Shown here one piece after another: positions 54,345-62,006 of a stretch of DNA of 64,000 nt; positions within the stretch are counted from its first letter, which is position 1; each line of letters begins with the position of its first letter. The DNA comes from Nevskiales bacterium (GTDB lineage: Bacteria > Pseudomonadota > Gammaproteobacteria > Steroidobacterales > GCA-2729495). Made by a program: the position numbers and the translations under genes. The notes under the pieces were generated by a model that saw only the letters and a list, made by a program, of their open reading frames with translations, ran no database searches and was not told the origin of the DNA. The stretch is taken from NCBI GenBank assembly GCA_011526045.1, contig WYBE01000047.1:62001-126000 (forward strand), in the 5' to 3' direction.

Positions 54345-54809
54345 TCACCACAGCCAAGAGCTGACGCACCCTCCACCTTTTTCGCTGCGCCACCGCGCGG
54401 CATTCGATTTGCCAAAGTAGGGATTCCTCACGTCGCCCCCCGTTTGCACCCATCCTGCCTGGGCCAACGCGCAGCTCATCACCGTGTAGCCGTCAACGCC
54501 GGCGGCGAGGGGTTCGATCGAGAGGCTCAGGGCTTTGAATTGTTCGCGTGCGGCGGAAATGTTCGAGGCATTGGAGATGCGCGCAGCTCGCTCGGCCATC
54601 TCCTTTTGCCCCGCCGTGCCCGCATGCTCCGCGAGCGCACCGGCCGCCGCTGTCGCACCGCCGAGATCGTCGGAGGCCAGGGCGTCGGCGATTTTCGCGT
54701 AGGCGGAAAGCAGCTCGGACTTCATCGGCATGTCTGCGGCCGATGCGAGTCGGACGAAGCCGACTGCGAGCGCGGCGATGACGAGAAAGAATCGAAATGT
54801 GGATTTCAT
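54345..54809 (-). CDS. Secreted DUF3347-like protein (divergent)
   Basis: 154 aa from the ATG at 54809. Signal peptide MKSTFRFFLVIAALAVGFVRLASA; helical core SELLSAYAKIADALASDDLGGATAAAGALAEHAGTAGQKEMAERAARISNASNISAAREQFKALSLSIEPLAAGVDGYTVMSCALAQAGWVQTGGDVRNPYFGKSNAARWRSEKGGGC. It follows the DUF3347 pattern of 737-1180 but with CAL for CPM and without the His-rich region, so the metal site is altered. An activator-type promoter lies 20 bp upstream. Longer in-frame ORF upstream to 54935 is not used because it lacks a signal sequence. Confidence 0.65.
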   Translation of the reverse strand: MKSTFRFFLVIAALAVGFVRLASAADMPMKSELLSAYAKIADALASDDLGGATAAAGALAEHAGTAGQKEMAERAARISNASNISAAREQFKALSLSIEPLAAGVDGYTVMSCALAQAGWVQTGGDVRNPYFGKSNAARWRSEKGGGCVSSWLW

Positions 54810-54828
54810 GGCTTGGCAGATTTGGACA

Positions 54829-54892
54829 ATCCTCGCAGAAGCGGGCCTCGGACTTCTCCGCAGTTTTGCGGGAATACTGCGCAGGTTTTCAG
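54829..54892 (-). promoter_or_regulatory. Activator-type promoter, TGCGGAGAA class
   Basis: On the minus strand: TCTGAAAACCTGCGCAG (54893-54877), TGCGGAGAA (54862-54854) at 22-bp repeat spacing, 16 bp, then TGCGAGGAT (54837-54829) as extended -10. It ends 19 bp before the DUF3347-like ATG and begins after the stop of the upstream gene. Confidence 0.6.
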
Positions 54893-54907
54893 ATCGCGGA
54901 GACAAAC

Positions 54908-55345
54908 TCAGAATTTCCAAGCGACGGAAGCCCACGTCCAGCGCAGGGGGCCGACGTTACGAGCACCTGGTGGAAAATCGAATGGCATCGTCGGATGGGT
55001 GGTTGTCTGAAATTCACCGGGCCGGCTGGCCAGCAGATCCAATCCGGCAATACTGAGTTGCAGCCGCGGCGCGGGCTCCGCCGGGGTGCGAATCGCCTGC
55101 GGACTTAGTTTCGCAGACAAGGTGGCGGACTCGTGGCACTCCAGCCGGACGAAAATTCGCTCTATGCCGCCATCGATCATGCATCCGGTGGGCGAAGCTG
55201 CCTGCGCGGATGAAGGAGCCGCAGACAACGGCGCGTCTGCGCCGCTCGATGGTGCAGGCATGAGAGCCGAAATGCCGACCAACACGAATGCGGCTGCGCC
55301 CGCGCGCCGCAGACAAATCATCGCCGTCGGAGGATTCGCGTTCAT
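54908..55345 (-). CDS. Secreted uncharacterised protein, 145 aa
   Basis: Starts at the ATG at 55345, supported by the promoter -10 ending 8 nt upstream. The N-terminal signal (RRAGAAAFVLVGISALMPAPSSGA) is followed by a low-complexity Ser/Ala region and a C-terminal beta-rich domain (CMIDGGIERIFVRLECHESATLSAKLSPQAIRTPAEPAPRLQLSIAGLDLLASRPGEFQTTTHPTMPFDFPPGARNVGPLRWTWASVAWKF). The aromatic end suggests an outer-membrane or surface-exposed domain. No family recognised. Confidence 0.55.
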   Translation of the reverse strand: MNANPPTAMICLRRAGAAAFVLVGISALMPAPSSGADAPLSAAPSSAQAASPTGCMIDGGIERIFVRLECHESATLSAKLSPQAIRTPAEPAPRLQLSIAGLDLLASRPGEFQTTTHPTMPFDFPPGARNVGPLRWTWASVAWKF

Positions 55346-55353
55346 ATGCTCCC

Positions 55354-55383
55354 TTGAACGCTCCACGGCTTTCTCATCCCTCA
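55354..55383 (-). promoter_or_regulatory. Promoter TGAGGGAT-N15-CGTTCAA
   Basis: -35 TGAGGGAT at 55383-55376, 15-bp spacer, -10 CGTTCAA at 55360-55354, 8 nt before the ATG at 55345. GGGAG in that gap can still act as a ribosome binding site if the RNA starts within it. Confidence 0.75.
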
Positions 55384-55472
55384 GTGCGATTCGGCGGACC
55401 CGATCAAAAAACAAAGCGGCATCCGCTCGGACGCCGCTTCGGAGCTGTGGACAAACGCGGGCTATAGCCGTC

Positions 55473-55793
55473 TCAGTTCGCCGAGCGCAGGAATTTTGTG
55501 ACCGTCTCCGTGTCGGCCGCGGAGAGATTCGCGCGCACGCGCATGTGGTGCATCACGACATCCCAATCGGCGTCGCTGTATTGCGAGGGCGAGCGGACGT
55601 TGTGGCACGCGAGGCAGTTTTCAGCCCAGAGCTGAGCGCCGCCTTTGCCGGATCTGCTGGCACTCGCGACCGTCGTGGCGCTGTTGCCGTGCGTGTGGCC
55701 GCCGGGCATCTGGCAGCCGGCGACGAGCATCACGACAGCGCCCAGGCCAAGCACACTCAGTCCGGCAACGGAGAAGATTTTTGAGATTTTCAT
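55473..55793 (-). CDS. Cytochrome c-type lipoprotein, 106 aa
   Basis: Lipoprotein signal with VMLVAG-C26 and a His-containing linker (QMPGGHTHGNS), then a single c-type haem motif (LWAENCLACHNVRSPSQYSDADWDVVMHHMRVRANLSAADTETVTKFLRSAN) with a Met in VVMHHMRV as probable second ligand. Single-haem cytochrome, probably anchored in the outer leaf of a membrane and accepting electrons. It is the last gene of the respiratory operon and lies 18 bp after the porin. Confidence 0.8.
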   Translation of the reverse strand: MKISKIFSVAGLSVLGLGAVVMLVAGCQMPGGHTHGNSATTVASASRSGKGGAQLWAENCLACHNVRSPSQYSDADWDVVMHHMRVRANLSAADTETVTKFLRSAN

Positions 55794-55811
55794 GGCGAGA
55801 TTGGTTGGTGG

Positions 55812-57131
55812 TTAGAATCCCATGACGGCTTGGAGGCGGATGCCGCGGAAGCTTTCCGCCGGGTCGCCCTTTTCGGTGCGGCGGCCAAGGTCGTAGGCGG
55901 CCTTGAGCGCCGTGCTGGAGCTGAGCCAGTAGTTCACTCCGAGCGTCCAGCGGCGTTCGTCGGTGGATTCGGGCGGACCCTCCGGTTGCAGGAGCAGATC
56001 CCGGCGACCGACAAACTCGAGATTCTTCACCCACTCGGCGCCGAGCTTCGACGGCCGATAGGCCGCCTGGAGATAACCGCCACGGCGACGATTGTCGAAA
56101 CTGAGTGGACCAAACCCGGCCGCGCCGGTCGGATCGTAAGTCGCACGGCTCACGCGCGACCACACCCACTCGCCGCGCAGATCGATCACGCCGCGCAGCG
56201 CATCCGAATCGCGCACATAGGTGAGATCGACCGCCTGCAGGAGCGCGTCGCGCGTGCCGCCGAGCGGCACATTGACGCGGGAGTTTTTCAGCGAATAACC
56301 AAGTTCGAATCCGCCAAACGCGCGCCAGCCGACACGGCCGCCGATGGCCTTGTTGTTGTTGCCGTCGGTGTTGTTGTCGAAGTGCAGCAGGCCGACCTCC
56401 TCGGGCTCGTCGGCGCCGAAGTTTACGCGCGGGCCGTTGGAAACGTAGAGCGCATAAACGAGATTCGAATCGCCGAGCGGAATGTTTCCGCTGGCTTGAA
56501 AGCCGGTGCTCGAAATCGGCACGAGCCCGCCTTCCTCGCGGAAGACGAGCGGCGCATCGGGCAGCTTGTTAATCCACGCCGCGTGGAGCCGCTCGGTGAA
56601 GATGCCGAAGGGCGTGAGAAACTTGCCAGCCTTCAGCGTGACGTAGTCGTTGAGGATGTAAGAGAGATTCGCGTATTCGAGGTTTACTTCCGTCTCGCGG
56701 CCCTCGAGCTCGAACTCCGGCTCGGCCTCGAAGAGCAGCTTGTTGTTGAGCCGCCAGAGGAAAATCGGCGCGAGCGCCGACTTGAAGGTCGAGTCCTCGC
56801 CCTTGAAGCTCTCGAAGGCGCCATAGCCGTAGCCCGCGACGAGGAAGCGCGACGTGCCGGGCTGCACGTTGGCGAGAAGCGACTTGGTGGCGCGCAGTTG
56901 TTTTTCGAACTCTTCGGCGCTGACGTCGGCCTCTTTCTTTTGCTCGGTTTGCGCCGTCTCGGTCACGCCGAGCCGGCTTTTCAACTCTTGGACTTCGCGC
57001 AGCAGCTTTTCGTATTCCGCGCGCGTGACGTTGTCGCCCGCTTGGGCGGAGAGCCGTGCCGGCGCGGCCAGCGCGAGCAGCGCGAGACCGAGCGAAGCAG
57101 CCAGCGGCAGGTGGAGTGATTTTGCGTTCAT
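55812..57131 (-). CDS. Outer-membrane porin with N-terminal coiled coil
   Basis: 439 aa from the ATG at 57131. A signal peptide ends near LSAQA at residue 31, then a short coiled coil (NVTRAEYEKLLREVQELKSRLGVTETAQTEQKK) and a barrel (GYGYGAFESFKGEDSTFKSALAPIFLWRLNNKLLFEAEPEFELEGRETEVNLEYANLSYILNDYVTLKAGKFLTPFGIFTERL ... ending QAVMGF with C-terminal Phe). The coiled coil before a barrel is like porins that bind peptidoglycan. Placed inside the respiratory operon, it may supply the electron-acceptor/donor substrate to the periplasm. Confidence 0.8.
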   Translation of the reverse strand: MNAKSLHLPLAASLGLALLALAAPARLSAQAGDNVTRAEYEKLLREVQELKSRLGVTETAQTEQKKEADVSAEEFEKQLRATKSLLANVQPGTSRFLVAGYGYGAFESFKGEDSTFKSALAPIFLWRLNNKLLFEAEPEFELEGRETEVNLEYANLSYILNDYVTLKAGKFLTPFGIFTERLHAAWINKLPDAPLVFREEGGLVPISSTGFQASGNIPLGDSNLVYALYVSNGPRVNFGADEPEEVGLLHFDNNTDGNNNKAIGGRVGWRAFGGFELGYSLKNSRVNVPLGGTRDALLQAVDLTYVRDSDALRGVIDLRGEWVWSRVSRATYDPTGAAGFGPLSFDNRRRGGYLQAAYRPSKLGAEWVKNLEFVGRRDLLLQPEGPPESTDERRWTLGVNYWLSSSTALKAAYDLGRRTEKGDPAESFRGIRLQAVMGF

Positions 57132-57171
57132 GGTTTTGGAGATCAAATTTCGAGCATCCTCGCGCCGCCGG

Positions 57172-57600
57172 TCAGGATTTTGGCGCCGGCTGCGCGGTGA
57201 TTTTCCGGAGGTAATTCAACACGTGCCATCGATCCTCCTCCGAGTAGTTCTCGGCGAAGCCCGGCATCGGCTTGCGGCCTTCAGAGATTTTCCAGAACAG
57301 GTCGCCGTCGCTGTGCGCGACGCTGTGCGGATCGTTCAAGTCGCCGGGCTTGACCTCGAGGTCCTTCACGCCAGGGCCGTCGCCGCGGCCCTTGTCGCCG
57401 TGACACGAGGCGCATTCCTTGACCCAGATCTCGCGCCCGCGGGTGAGCGAGGCTTCGCTGGCAGCGACGGGATTTTTCTTTTTGGCGGCGCGCGCGGGTG
57501 CCTCCCACGGCTCGCGTTTGTCGTCGGCCGCATGCGCGAGCAGCGTGGCGGCCGCGAGCGCCCCGGCGAAAATCAACAGAGTATGACGGTGGAGTTTCAT
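57172..57600 (-). CDS. Soluble/periplasmic cytochrome c
   Basis: 142 aa. Signal peptide MKLHRHTLLIFAGALAAATLLAHA, then a basic region and a class I cytochrome c domain: REIWVKECASCHGDKGRGDGPGVKDLEVKPGDLNDPHSVAHSDGDLFWKISEGRKPMPGFAENYSEEDRWHVLNYLRKI. CASCH binds haem and Met in RKPMPGF is the sixth ligand. Its stop-proximal spacing (40 bp) from the porin and the 4-bp overlap with the next gene upstream place it in the operon. Likely electron carrier from the NrfD/Fe-S complex. Confidence 0.9.
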   Translation of the reverse strand: MKLHRHTLLIFAGALAAATLLAHAADDKREPWEAPARAAKKKNPVAASEASLTRGREIWVKECASCHGDKGRGDGPGVKDLEVKPGDLNDPHSVAHSDGDLFWKISEGRKPMPGFAENYSEEDRWHVLNYLRKITAQPAPKS

Positions 57601-58175
57601 GATGCGTTTTTCGGTTGAACAAAGGCAGGCCGGGCCTCCGCGCCGGATTCGCGGCGGATGCGGAAGAGCTGAAACGCGACGTAGGCGAACGCGCCCCACA
57701 CGAGGCCGACCAGGAGCGTGATGTTGACGAGCAGGATGAGCGGCGCGCGCGACGACCACAGCGCGCGCGGCGGCGGGGCCTGCGGCTCGGCGCGAAACGG
57801 TATGCCGCCCTCGAATTGCGCCTCGGCGCGCACCGGCTGAGCGTCCTTGGACCGGTTGGACAACTCGGCGCTGAGCTGCAACCGGCCACGCGCATCACCG
57901 GGCAGCGTAGTGGGAAACGGGACCGCGGCGGTGCCATCGTCGAGCGTCACCTCGGCGCCGAGCGACAGCGCGCCAAACGTGCGACGCGCGAAGAAGACCA
58001 CCTTCGCGTTTTCCACCGGCTTGCCTGCCTTCGTCACGGTGGCGACGAGCACCTTCTTGCCGTCTTCGGTATCGACGCGGAGCGCGATCGCGGGTTCCTC
58101 GGATGCGTTCGCACTCAACGCGAGCGCTCCGATGGCAAGCAGCACAGCGAACAACCAATGGAGTTTCGTTTTCAC
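57597..58175 (-). CDS. Periplasmic/membrane protein with Ig-like domain (respiratory operon)
   Basis: 192 aa from a GTG at 58175. Signal peptide (MKTKLHWLFAVLLAIGALALSANA), a beta-sandwich domain (AIALRVDTEDGKKVLVATVTKAGKPVENAKVVFFARRTFGALSLGAEVTLDDGTAAVPFPTTLPGDARGRLQLSAEL), a linker and one C-terminal membrane helix (RAPLILLVNITLLVGLVWGAFAYVAFQLF). GTG overlaps the NrfD stop (GTGA) and its stop overlaps the cytochrome gene by 4 bp. It probably anchors or stabilises the complex on the periplasmic side. Confidence 0.65.
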   Translation of the reverse strand: MKTKLHWLFAVLLAIGALALSANASEEPAIALRVDTEDGKKVLVATVTKAGKPVENAKVVFFARRTFGALSLGAEVTLDDGTAAVPFPTTLPGDARGRLQLSAELSNRSKDAQPVRAEAQFEGGIPFRAEPQAPPPRALWSSRAPLILLVNITLLVGLVWGAFAYVAFQLFRIRRESGAEARPAFVQPKNAS

Positions 58176-59587
58176 GCCCGACCTCCTTCATCGCTGCCGC
58201 CGTGTGCCGCGGCCCCCTCACCTTCGTCGATCCCGACGATCGGCACGACGCGCGCGAACGCATAATACAGCAGCGCAAACGCCCCAAACGCTCCGGCCGT
58301 GATCGCCCATTCCGTAATCGTCGGCACGTAGGCCACGCCGTCGCCGGCCGCATGAGCGACCGACGCAAGCGGCGACGGCACCGTGAGCGCGGGCGCGGTG
58401 GGCGGGCTCAACGTCAACGGCGTGAGATCGACGGGGAGCAGTGGCGCCGACAGCGTGGGCACCACGATGATGTAGCGTTTGAGCCACATGCCGATGTTCA
58501 CGAGCACCGAGGCAGCGACGATGCCGCCGATATTCCGCGTCGGCGGCAACAGCAGCAGCGCGCCGGGCAGCACGATGCCAACGCCGATCATCGTCCAAAA
58601 CTTCACTGCATAGGCGCCGTGAAAGAGCGAGAAGAGCAGTTTTTCCTCGCTCGCCTCGCCCGTGTAGCCGCCGCCCATGTGCTCATTCAAAATGAAATAC
58701 GCGTAGGTCGCGCTGAGCACGAAGAGCAGCCAGCCGAGCCGCCGGAAATGCGCCGCGCCCAGGTGTTGCCCGAGTCCGAACGTCTGCCGGACGATCCACA
58801 TCAACGTGATCACGGCGGCCACGCCCGAGTAGAGCGCACCGGCAACGAAATCGGGGCCGATGATTGTCGAGTGCCAGCCGGGCCGCAGCGTCATGCCGAA
58901 CAGCCAGGCCGTGACCGTGTGAATCGAAACCGCCACCGGGATGATCACAATCGCCATCATCTTCGTGGCCTGGCGCAGACGTGCGCTCTGCCGCTCCGTG
59001 CCGCGCCAGCCGAGCGCGAGCGCGGCATACAAGCGCCGACGCCACGGTGCGAACCGCTCGCCCTGATCGCGCAGCAGCGCGAAATCCGGCACGCACGAGG
59101 CGTAGAGAAACAGGATGCTGCCGGTCAGATAGGTCGTGAGCGAGAGAACGTCCCAGAGAATCGGCGACTGCCAGCGGCCATAGAGGAACAGGAAATAAAA
59201 CCGATCGGGCCGCCCCATGTCCGCGATGATCATCGCGCCGGCCACGACGAGCGCGACAACCGTCACCGTTTCAGCCAGCCGCGTGATTGGATGCCGCCAC
59301 TCCACGCCCGTCAGCCGCAGCACGGCGGAGATGAGCGAGCCGGCCATGCTGATGCCGATGAAGAAAACGAAATTGATGATGTAGATGCCCCACGAAAAAT
59401 AGTCGTTCATCGCCGTCGCCGCGAGGCCTGCGCGCAACTGGTGCACGTAAGCAATCGCTCCCGCCAGCGTTGCCGCGCCGAACACGGCAAGCATCGCGAC
59501 GTGCAGCCGATTAGGTCGGCGCTCGAGCGTCGCGAGCAGTTCCGGAGGAATGCGCGTCGCGGAGGCGCGCGGCTCAGACGCGTTCAT
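58172..59587 (-). CDS. NrfD/PsrC-type membrane quinol oxidoreductase subunit
   Basis: 471 aa with eight or more membrane helices: MLAVFGAATLAGAIAYVHQL, YFSWGIYIINFVFFIGISMAGSLISAVLRLTGVEWRHPITRLAETVTVVALVVAGAMIIADMG, DVLSLTTYLTGSILFLYAS and others. The HPITRLAE motif and the WGxYI(I/V)NFVFF segment are typical of NrfD/PsrC/ActC. It oxidises menaquinol (or reduces quinone) and passes electrons to the Fe-S subunit, whose gene overlaps it by 14 bp. The long Pro/Thr/Ala-rich loop around residue 395-420 is unusual. No catalytic molybdopterin subunit is nearby. Confidence 0.9.
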   Translation of the reverse strand: MNASEPRASATRIPPELLATLERRPNRLHVAMLAVFGAATLAGAIAYVHQLRAGLAATAMNDYFSWGIYIINFVFFIGISMAGSLISAVLRLTGVEWRHPITRLAETVTVVALVVAGAMIIADMGRPDRFYFLFLYGRWQSPILWDVLSLTTYLTGSILFLYASCVPDFALLRDQGERFAPWRRRLYAALALGWRGTERQSARLRQATKMMAIVIIPVAVSIHTVTAWLFGMTLRPGWHSTIIGPDFVAGALYSGVAAVITLMWIVRQTFGLGQHLGAAHFRRLGWLLFVLSATYAYFILNEHMGGGYTGEASEEKLLFSLFHGAYAVKFWTMIGVGIVLPGALLLLPPTRNIGGIVAASVLVNIGMWLKRYIIVVPTLSAPLLPVDLTPLTLSPPTAPALTVPSPLASVAHAAGDGVAYVPTITEWAITAGAFGAFALLYYAFARVVPIVGIDEGEGAAAHGGSDEGGRA

Positions 59588-60659
59588 CTTTGGCTCCCTC
59601 CTGCGATGCAGCGAGCGGTCCTGCCGCCGCTCCGCCGTGATTCGCGTTGTCGCACGCGGCGCCGAGCCGCTCGTCTTTTCCTCCGTTCCGTTTCGGACCA
59701 GGATAACTGCGACCGCGCGGCGGCAGATAATGCACGCGCGGCTTGGTGCCGAGTTCTTCCATATAGCGATAGCCGGCGCGGTCCTCGAGGAGCTTGTGCA
59801 GCCGCTCGGTCTCGCCCTTGGAGTTCGTCACGGCATCCTCGTTCTCGTCGCCGTAATAGATCGCGCCCATCGCGCACGACGTGACGCATGAGGGCAGGAT
59901 GCCCTTCGCCGCCAGGTCGGGACAGAAGTCGCACTTTTCGACCGTGCCCATCTTTCGCGGCAGGCCTGTCTCGGGCGAATAGGCGTGAGCCTCTTCAGCG
60001 ACGTTCTTCTGCGGCGGTCCCCAATTGAAGAAGCGCGCAGAATAAGGGCACGCCGCCATGCAGAAGCGGCAGCCGATGCAGCGCTCGTTGTCGATCAACA
60101 CGACGGCGTCCTGGCGCTTGAAGGTCGCGTCCACCGGGCAGACTTTCGTGCACGGAGGGTTGTCGCACTGGAAACAAGGCTTCGGGAACCAGTAGGTGCG
60201 GTGGTGCTCGTCCTCCATTTCATACACCTTCAGCCATTCGCGATCGGGCGGCGTGTGGTGCGCCTTATTGCACGCGACGGTGCACTTCTTGCAGCCGTCG
60301 CACTTCGCGAGATCGATCACCATCACCCAGCGACGGCCGGGCACGCCGACGCGCACGGAGGGATCGTTGGGCGGCAGATGCGGATGATCCGGCACATCGG
60401 TGCCGGCGACATCGAGCTCGTGCAGTTTGCCGTCGGGGCCGAGCAGGGGGACTTTGCGCGGCGGCGTGGCTTGAGCGGGTGCGGACTTCACCGCCTCAGC
60501 CGCGCCTGCGAGCGGAAGCGCCGTGGCCGCGGCACCGGCGACGCCGAAGAGCGCCTTGAAAAGAAAATCGCGGCGACCGTGAGCCGCGTCGACCGCCGTC
60601 GGGCAACCGCACCCGGAACTCGCGCACGGTGAAACAGAGTTGTTGTCCGGCACGCTCAC
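59574..60659 (-). CDS. Tat-exported four-cluster 4Fe-4S electron-transfer subunit
   Basis: 361 aa from a GTG at 60659. N-terminus CASSGCGCPTAVDAAHGRRDFLFKALFGVAGAAATALPLAGAAEA is a twin-Arg signal. Four clusters: KCDGCKKCTVACNK, CFQCDNPPCTKVCPVDATF, RCIGCRFCMAACPYSARFFNW, and KCDFCPDLAAKGILPSCVTSC, i.e. 16 Cys, as in PsrB/NrfC/DmsB. It passes electrons between the NrfD subunit and periplasmic cytochromes. It starts with GTG overlapping the upstream small ORF by 4 bp. Extra N-terminal Cys (CASSGCGCP) may form an additional site. Confidence 0.92.
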   Translation of the reverse strand: MSVPDNNSVSPCASSGCGCPTAVDAAHGRRDFLFKALFGVAGAAATALPLAGAAEAVKSAPAQATPPRKVPLLGPDGKLHELDVAGTDVPDHPHLPPNDPSVRVGVPGRRWVMVIDLAKCDGCKKCTVACNKAHHTPPDREWLKVYEMEDEHHRTYWFPKPCFQCDNPPCTKVCPVDATFKRQDAVVLIDNERCIGCRFCMAACPYSARFFNWGPPQKNVAEEAHAYSPETGLPRKMGTVEKCDFCPDLAAKGILPSCVTSCAMGAIYYGDENEDAVTNSKGETERLHKLLEDRAGYRYMEELGTKPRVHYLPPRGRSYPGPKRNGGKDERLGAACDNANHGGAAAGPLAASQEGAKDERV

Positions 60660-60874
60660 GAGCGATCGCCTCCCCTTACGTTCGTCGCAACGATCCGCTG
60701 CAGCTCGACGCGCTCGCGCAGTCGCTGCCGATAGAACAGCGGCATCACGCCGTCGTCATCGCTGCGAATTCCGAAGATTCGCCGTCCATCGCGACTGAAT
60801 CCCGGATGCGGCCACGCGGAGATTTCGTTGGCCATCGCGTGACTGGCATGCGGGAGGGAAAGACGCGGTTTCAT
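60656..60874 (-). CDS. 72-aa leader ORF of the respiratory operon
   Basis: MKPRLSLPHASHAMANEISAWPHPGFSRDGRRIFGIRSDDDGVMPLFYRQRLRERVELQRIVATNVRGGDRS. Its stop overlaps the GTG of the Fe-S gene (GTGA) and its end contains GGGGAGG, the ribosome binding site for that gene. An activator-type promoter ends 28 bp upstream. It has a plausible soluble composition and a central GFSRDGRRIFG segment, but no recognised family. It may be a small assembly or regulatory protein. Confidence 0.5.
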   Translation of the reverse strand: MKPRLSLPHASHAMANEISAWPHPGFSRDGRRIFGIRSDDDGVMPLFYRQRLRERVELQRIVATNVRGGDRS

Positions 60875-60901
60875 CGCACAGAGGATTTCTTCGACCCCGC
60901 C

Positions 60902-60965
60902 AGTATCACAGATTTCGCCGCGACAATTCTCCGCAGCATCGCCGGAATAGTGTGCAGAACTTCAT
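60902..60965 (-). promoter_or_regulatory. Activator-type promoter for the respiratory operon
   Basis: On the minus strand: ATGAAGTTCTGCACAC (60965-60950), TGCGGAGAA (60935-60927) at 22-bp repeat spacing, 16 bp, then TGTGATACT (60910-60902) as extended -10, giving a leader of about 20 nt for the ORF at 60874. Confidence 0.55.
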
Positions 60966-60971
60966 GCACCC

Positions 60972-61000
60972 TTTAACGCCGTCGCCGCCCGAACTCCTCA
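60972..61000 (-). promoter_or_regulatory. Second promoter TGAGGAGT-N14-CGTTAAA
   Basis: -35 TGAGGAGT at 61000-60993 (two mismatches), 14-bp spacer, -10 CGTTAAA at 60978-60972. It lies just upstream of the activator-type element and would add about 70 nt to the leader. Confidence 0.45.
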
Positions 61001-61080
61001 CGCGCCGCATTGATTTCGATGCCGCGCGCCACCACCCGAACGACAGCGCGGCGGCTCAACCACGAAACGCGTTCACGCCA

Positions 61081-61108
61081 TTGCGCATTTTCTAAGATCT
61101 TTGCGCAT
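61081..61108 (+). promoter_or_regulatory. Direct repeat TTGCGCAT, 20-bp spacing
   Basis: TTGCGCAT at 61081-61088 and 61101-61108, two helical turns apart, about 60 bp before the ATG at 61170. Fits a binding site for a dimeric regulator, perhaps the same TGCG-recognising activator. The downstream -10 is not clear. Confidence 0.4.
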
Positions 61109-61169
61109 ATTTGCTGATTCGCACTGCCGCGGCTCGGGATGGCGCGCGAGCCGCTTCATCGAGCGCGCC

Positions 61170-61934
61170 ATGAAACCGCATCACGCCACCTCACTCGCCC
61201 TTCTCGCGTCTCTCACCATCGCGGCGACCTCATTCGCGACGCCCTCGACTCAGATCTGGAGTCCGTCCACCGACATCCAGCCCTACTCCGTGTGGCACCT
61301 CACGTCCGATACCTACGTGCGCACGAACAAATCCGGCGCGATTACCAACAACGTTTACGACGCCGGCCTCACGGTCGGCGTGCTGCCGTTCGAGAAGATC
61401 CAGCTCGAGACCGGGTTCGACTACATGGAGACAGGCACGAGTTCGCCGGCCGATCGCAGTCCACTCTATTTCAACGCCAAGCTCGGCACGCCGGAGAATT
61501 CTCTCGGCGGCGGTTCACCCGCACTCGCCATCGGTGGCTACAACTTCGGCACGAAGACCGGACTCACGAACCAGAACATCGCCTACGCGCTCGCGGCGAA
61601 AACGCTGCCCACGCTGGGCCGCTTTTCAGTCGGCTACTATCGCGGCAGCCGGCGCGTGCTCGTCGATGAAAGCGGCCGGCCCGCGAATGATGGCGTGATT
61701 CTCACGTGGGATCGCGCCATGACCGAGATCTCCGACAAGCTTTGGCTCGCGGTCGATTACGCCAGCGGCAAAAGCGCCAACGGCGCGCTGAATCTCGGCT
61801 TCGCCTGGTCGTTCGCGAAAAACGTGTCCGTGATCTTCGCCTACGACATCTACAACAACAAGAACACCGGCGGGAAAGATACGTTCACCACGCAGGTCGA
61901 TATCAATTTCGGCGGCCCGCGCAGGAAAGAGTAG
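61170..61934 (+). CDS. Outer-membrane protein, 254 aa
   Basis: Starts at the ATG at 61170, giving a signal peptide (MKPHHATSLALLASLTIAATSFA). The rest is beta-rich: STQIWSPSTDIQPYSVWHLTSDTYVRTNKSGAITNNVYDAGLTVGVLPFEKIQLETGFDYMETGTSSPADRSPLYFNAKLGTPENSLGGGSPALAIGGYNFG ... VSVIFAYDIYNNKNTGGKDTFTTQVDINFGG. Alternating strands with aromatic ends are typical of small porin-like or transport-associated barrels. It is transcribed away from the respiratory operon, so the 61.0 kb region is divergent. A strong terminator follows. Function unknown. Confidence 0.7.
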   Translation: MKPHHATSLALLASLTIAATSFATPSTQIWSPSTDIQPYSVWHLTSDTYVRTNKSGAITNNVYDAGLTVGVLPFEKIQLETGFDYMETGTSSPADRSPLYFNAKLGTPENSLGGGSPALAIGGYNFGTKTGLTNQNIAYALAAKTLPTLGRFSVGYYRGSRRVLVDESGRPANDGVILTWDRAMTEISDKLWLAVDYASGKSANGALNLGFAWSFAKNVSVIFAYDIYNNKNTGGKDTFTTQVDINFGGPRRKE

Positions 61935-62006
61935 GCGCGGGTGCCAGGCGCGGTTTCACCACGATGATCTTTCTGCGGAGTTTTCATTGGGCTCCGCGAG
62001 GGTTAG

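Noticed and set aside
61955-61985. TGCGGAG in the region after the outer-membrane protein gene
   Set aside because: No second repeat and no -10; lies between a stop and a terminator. Probably chance.
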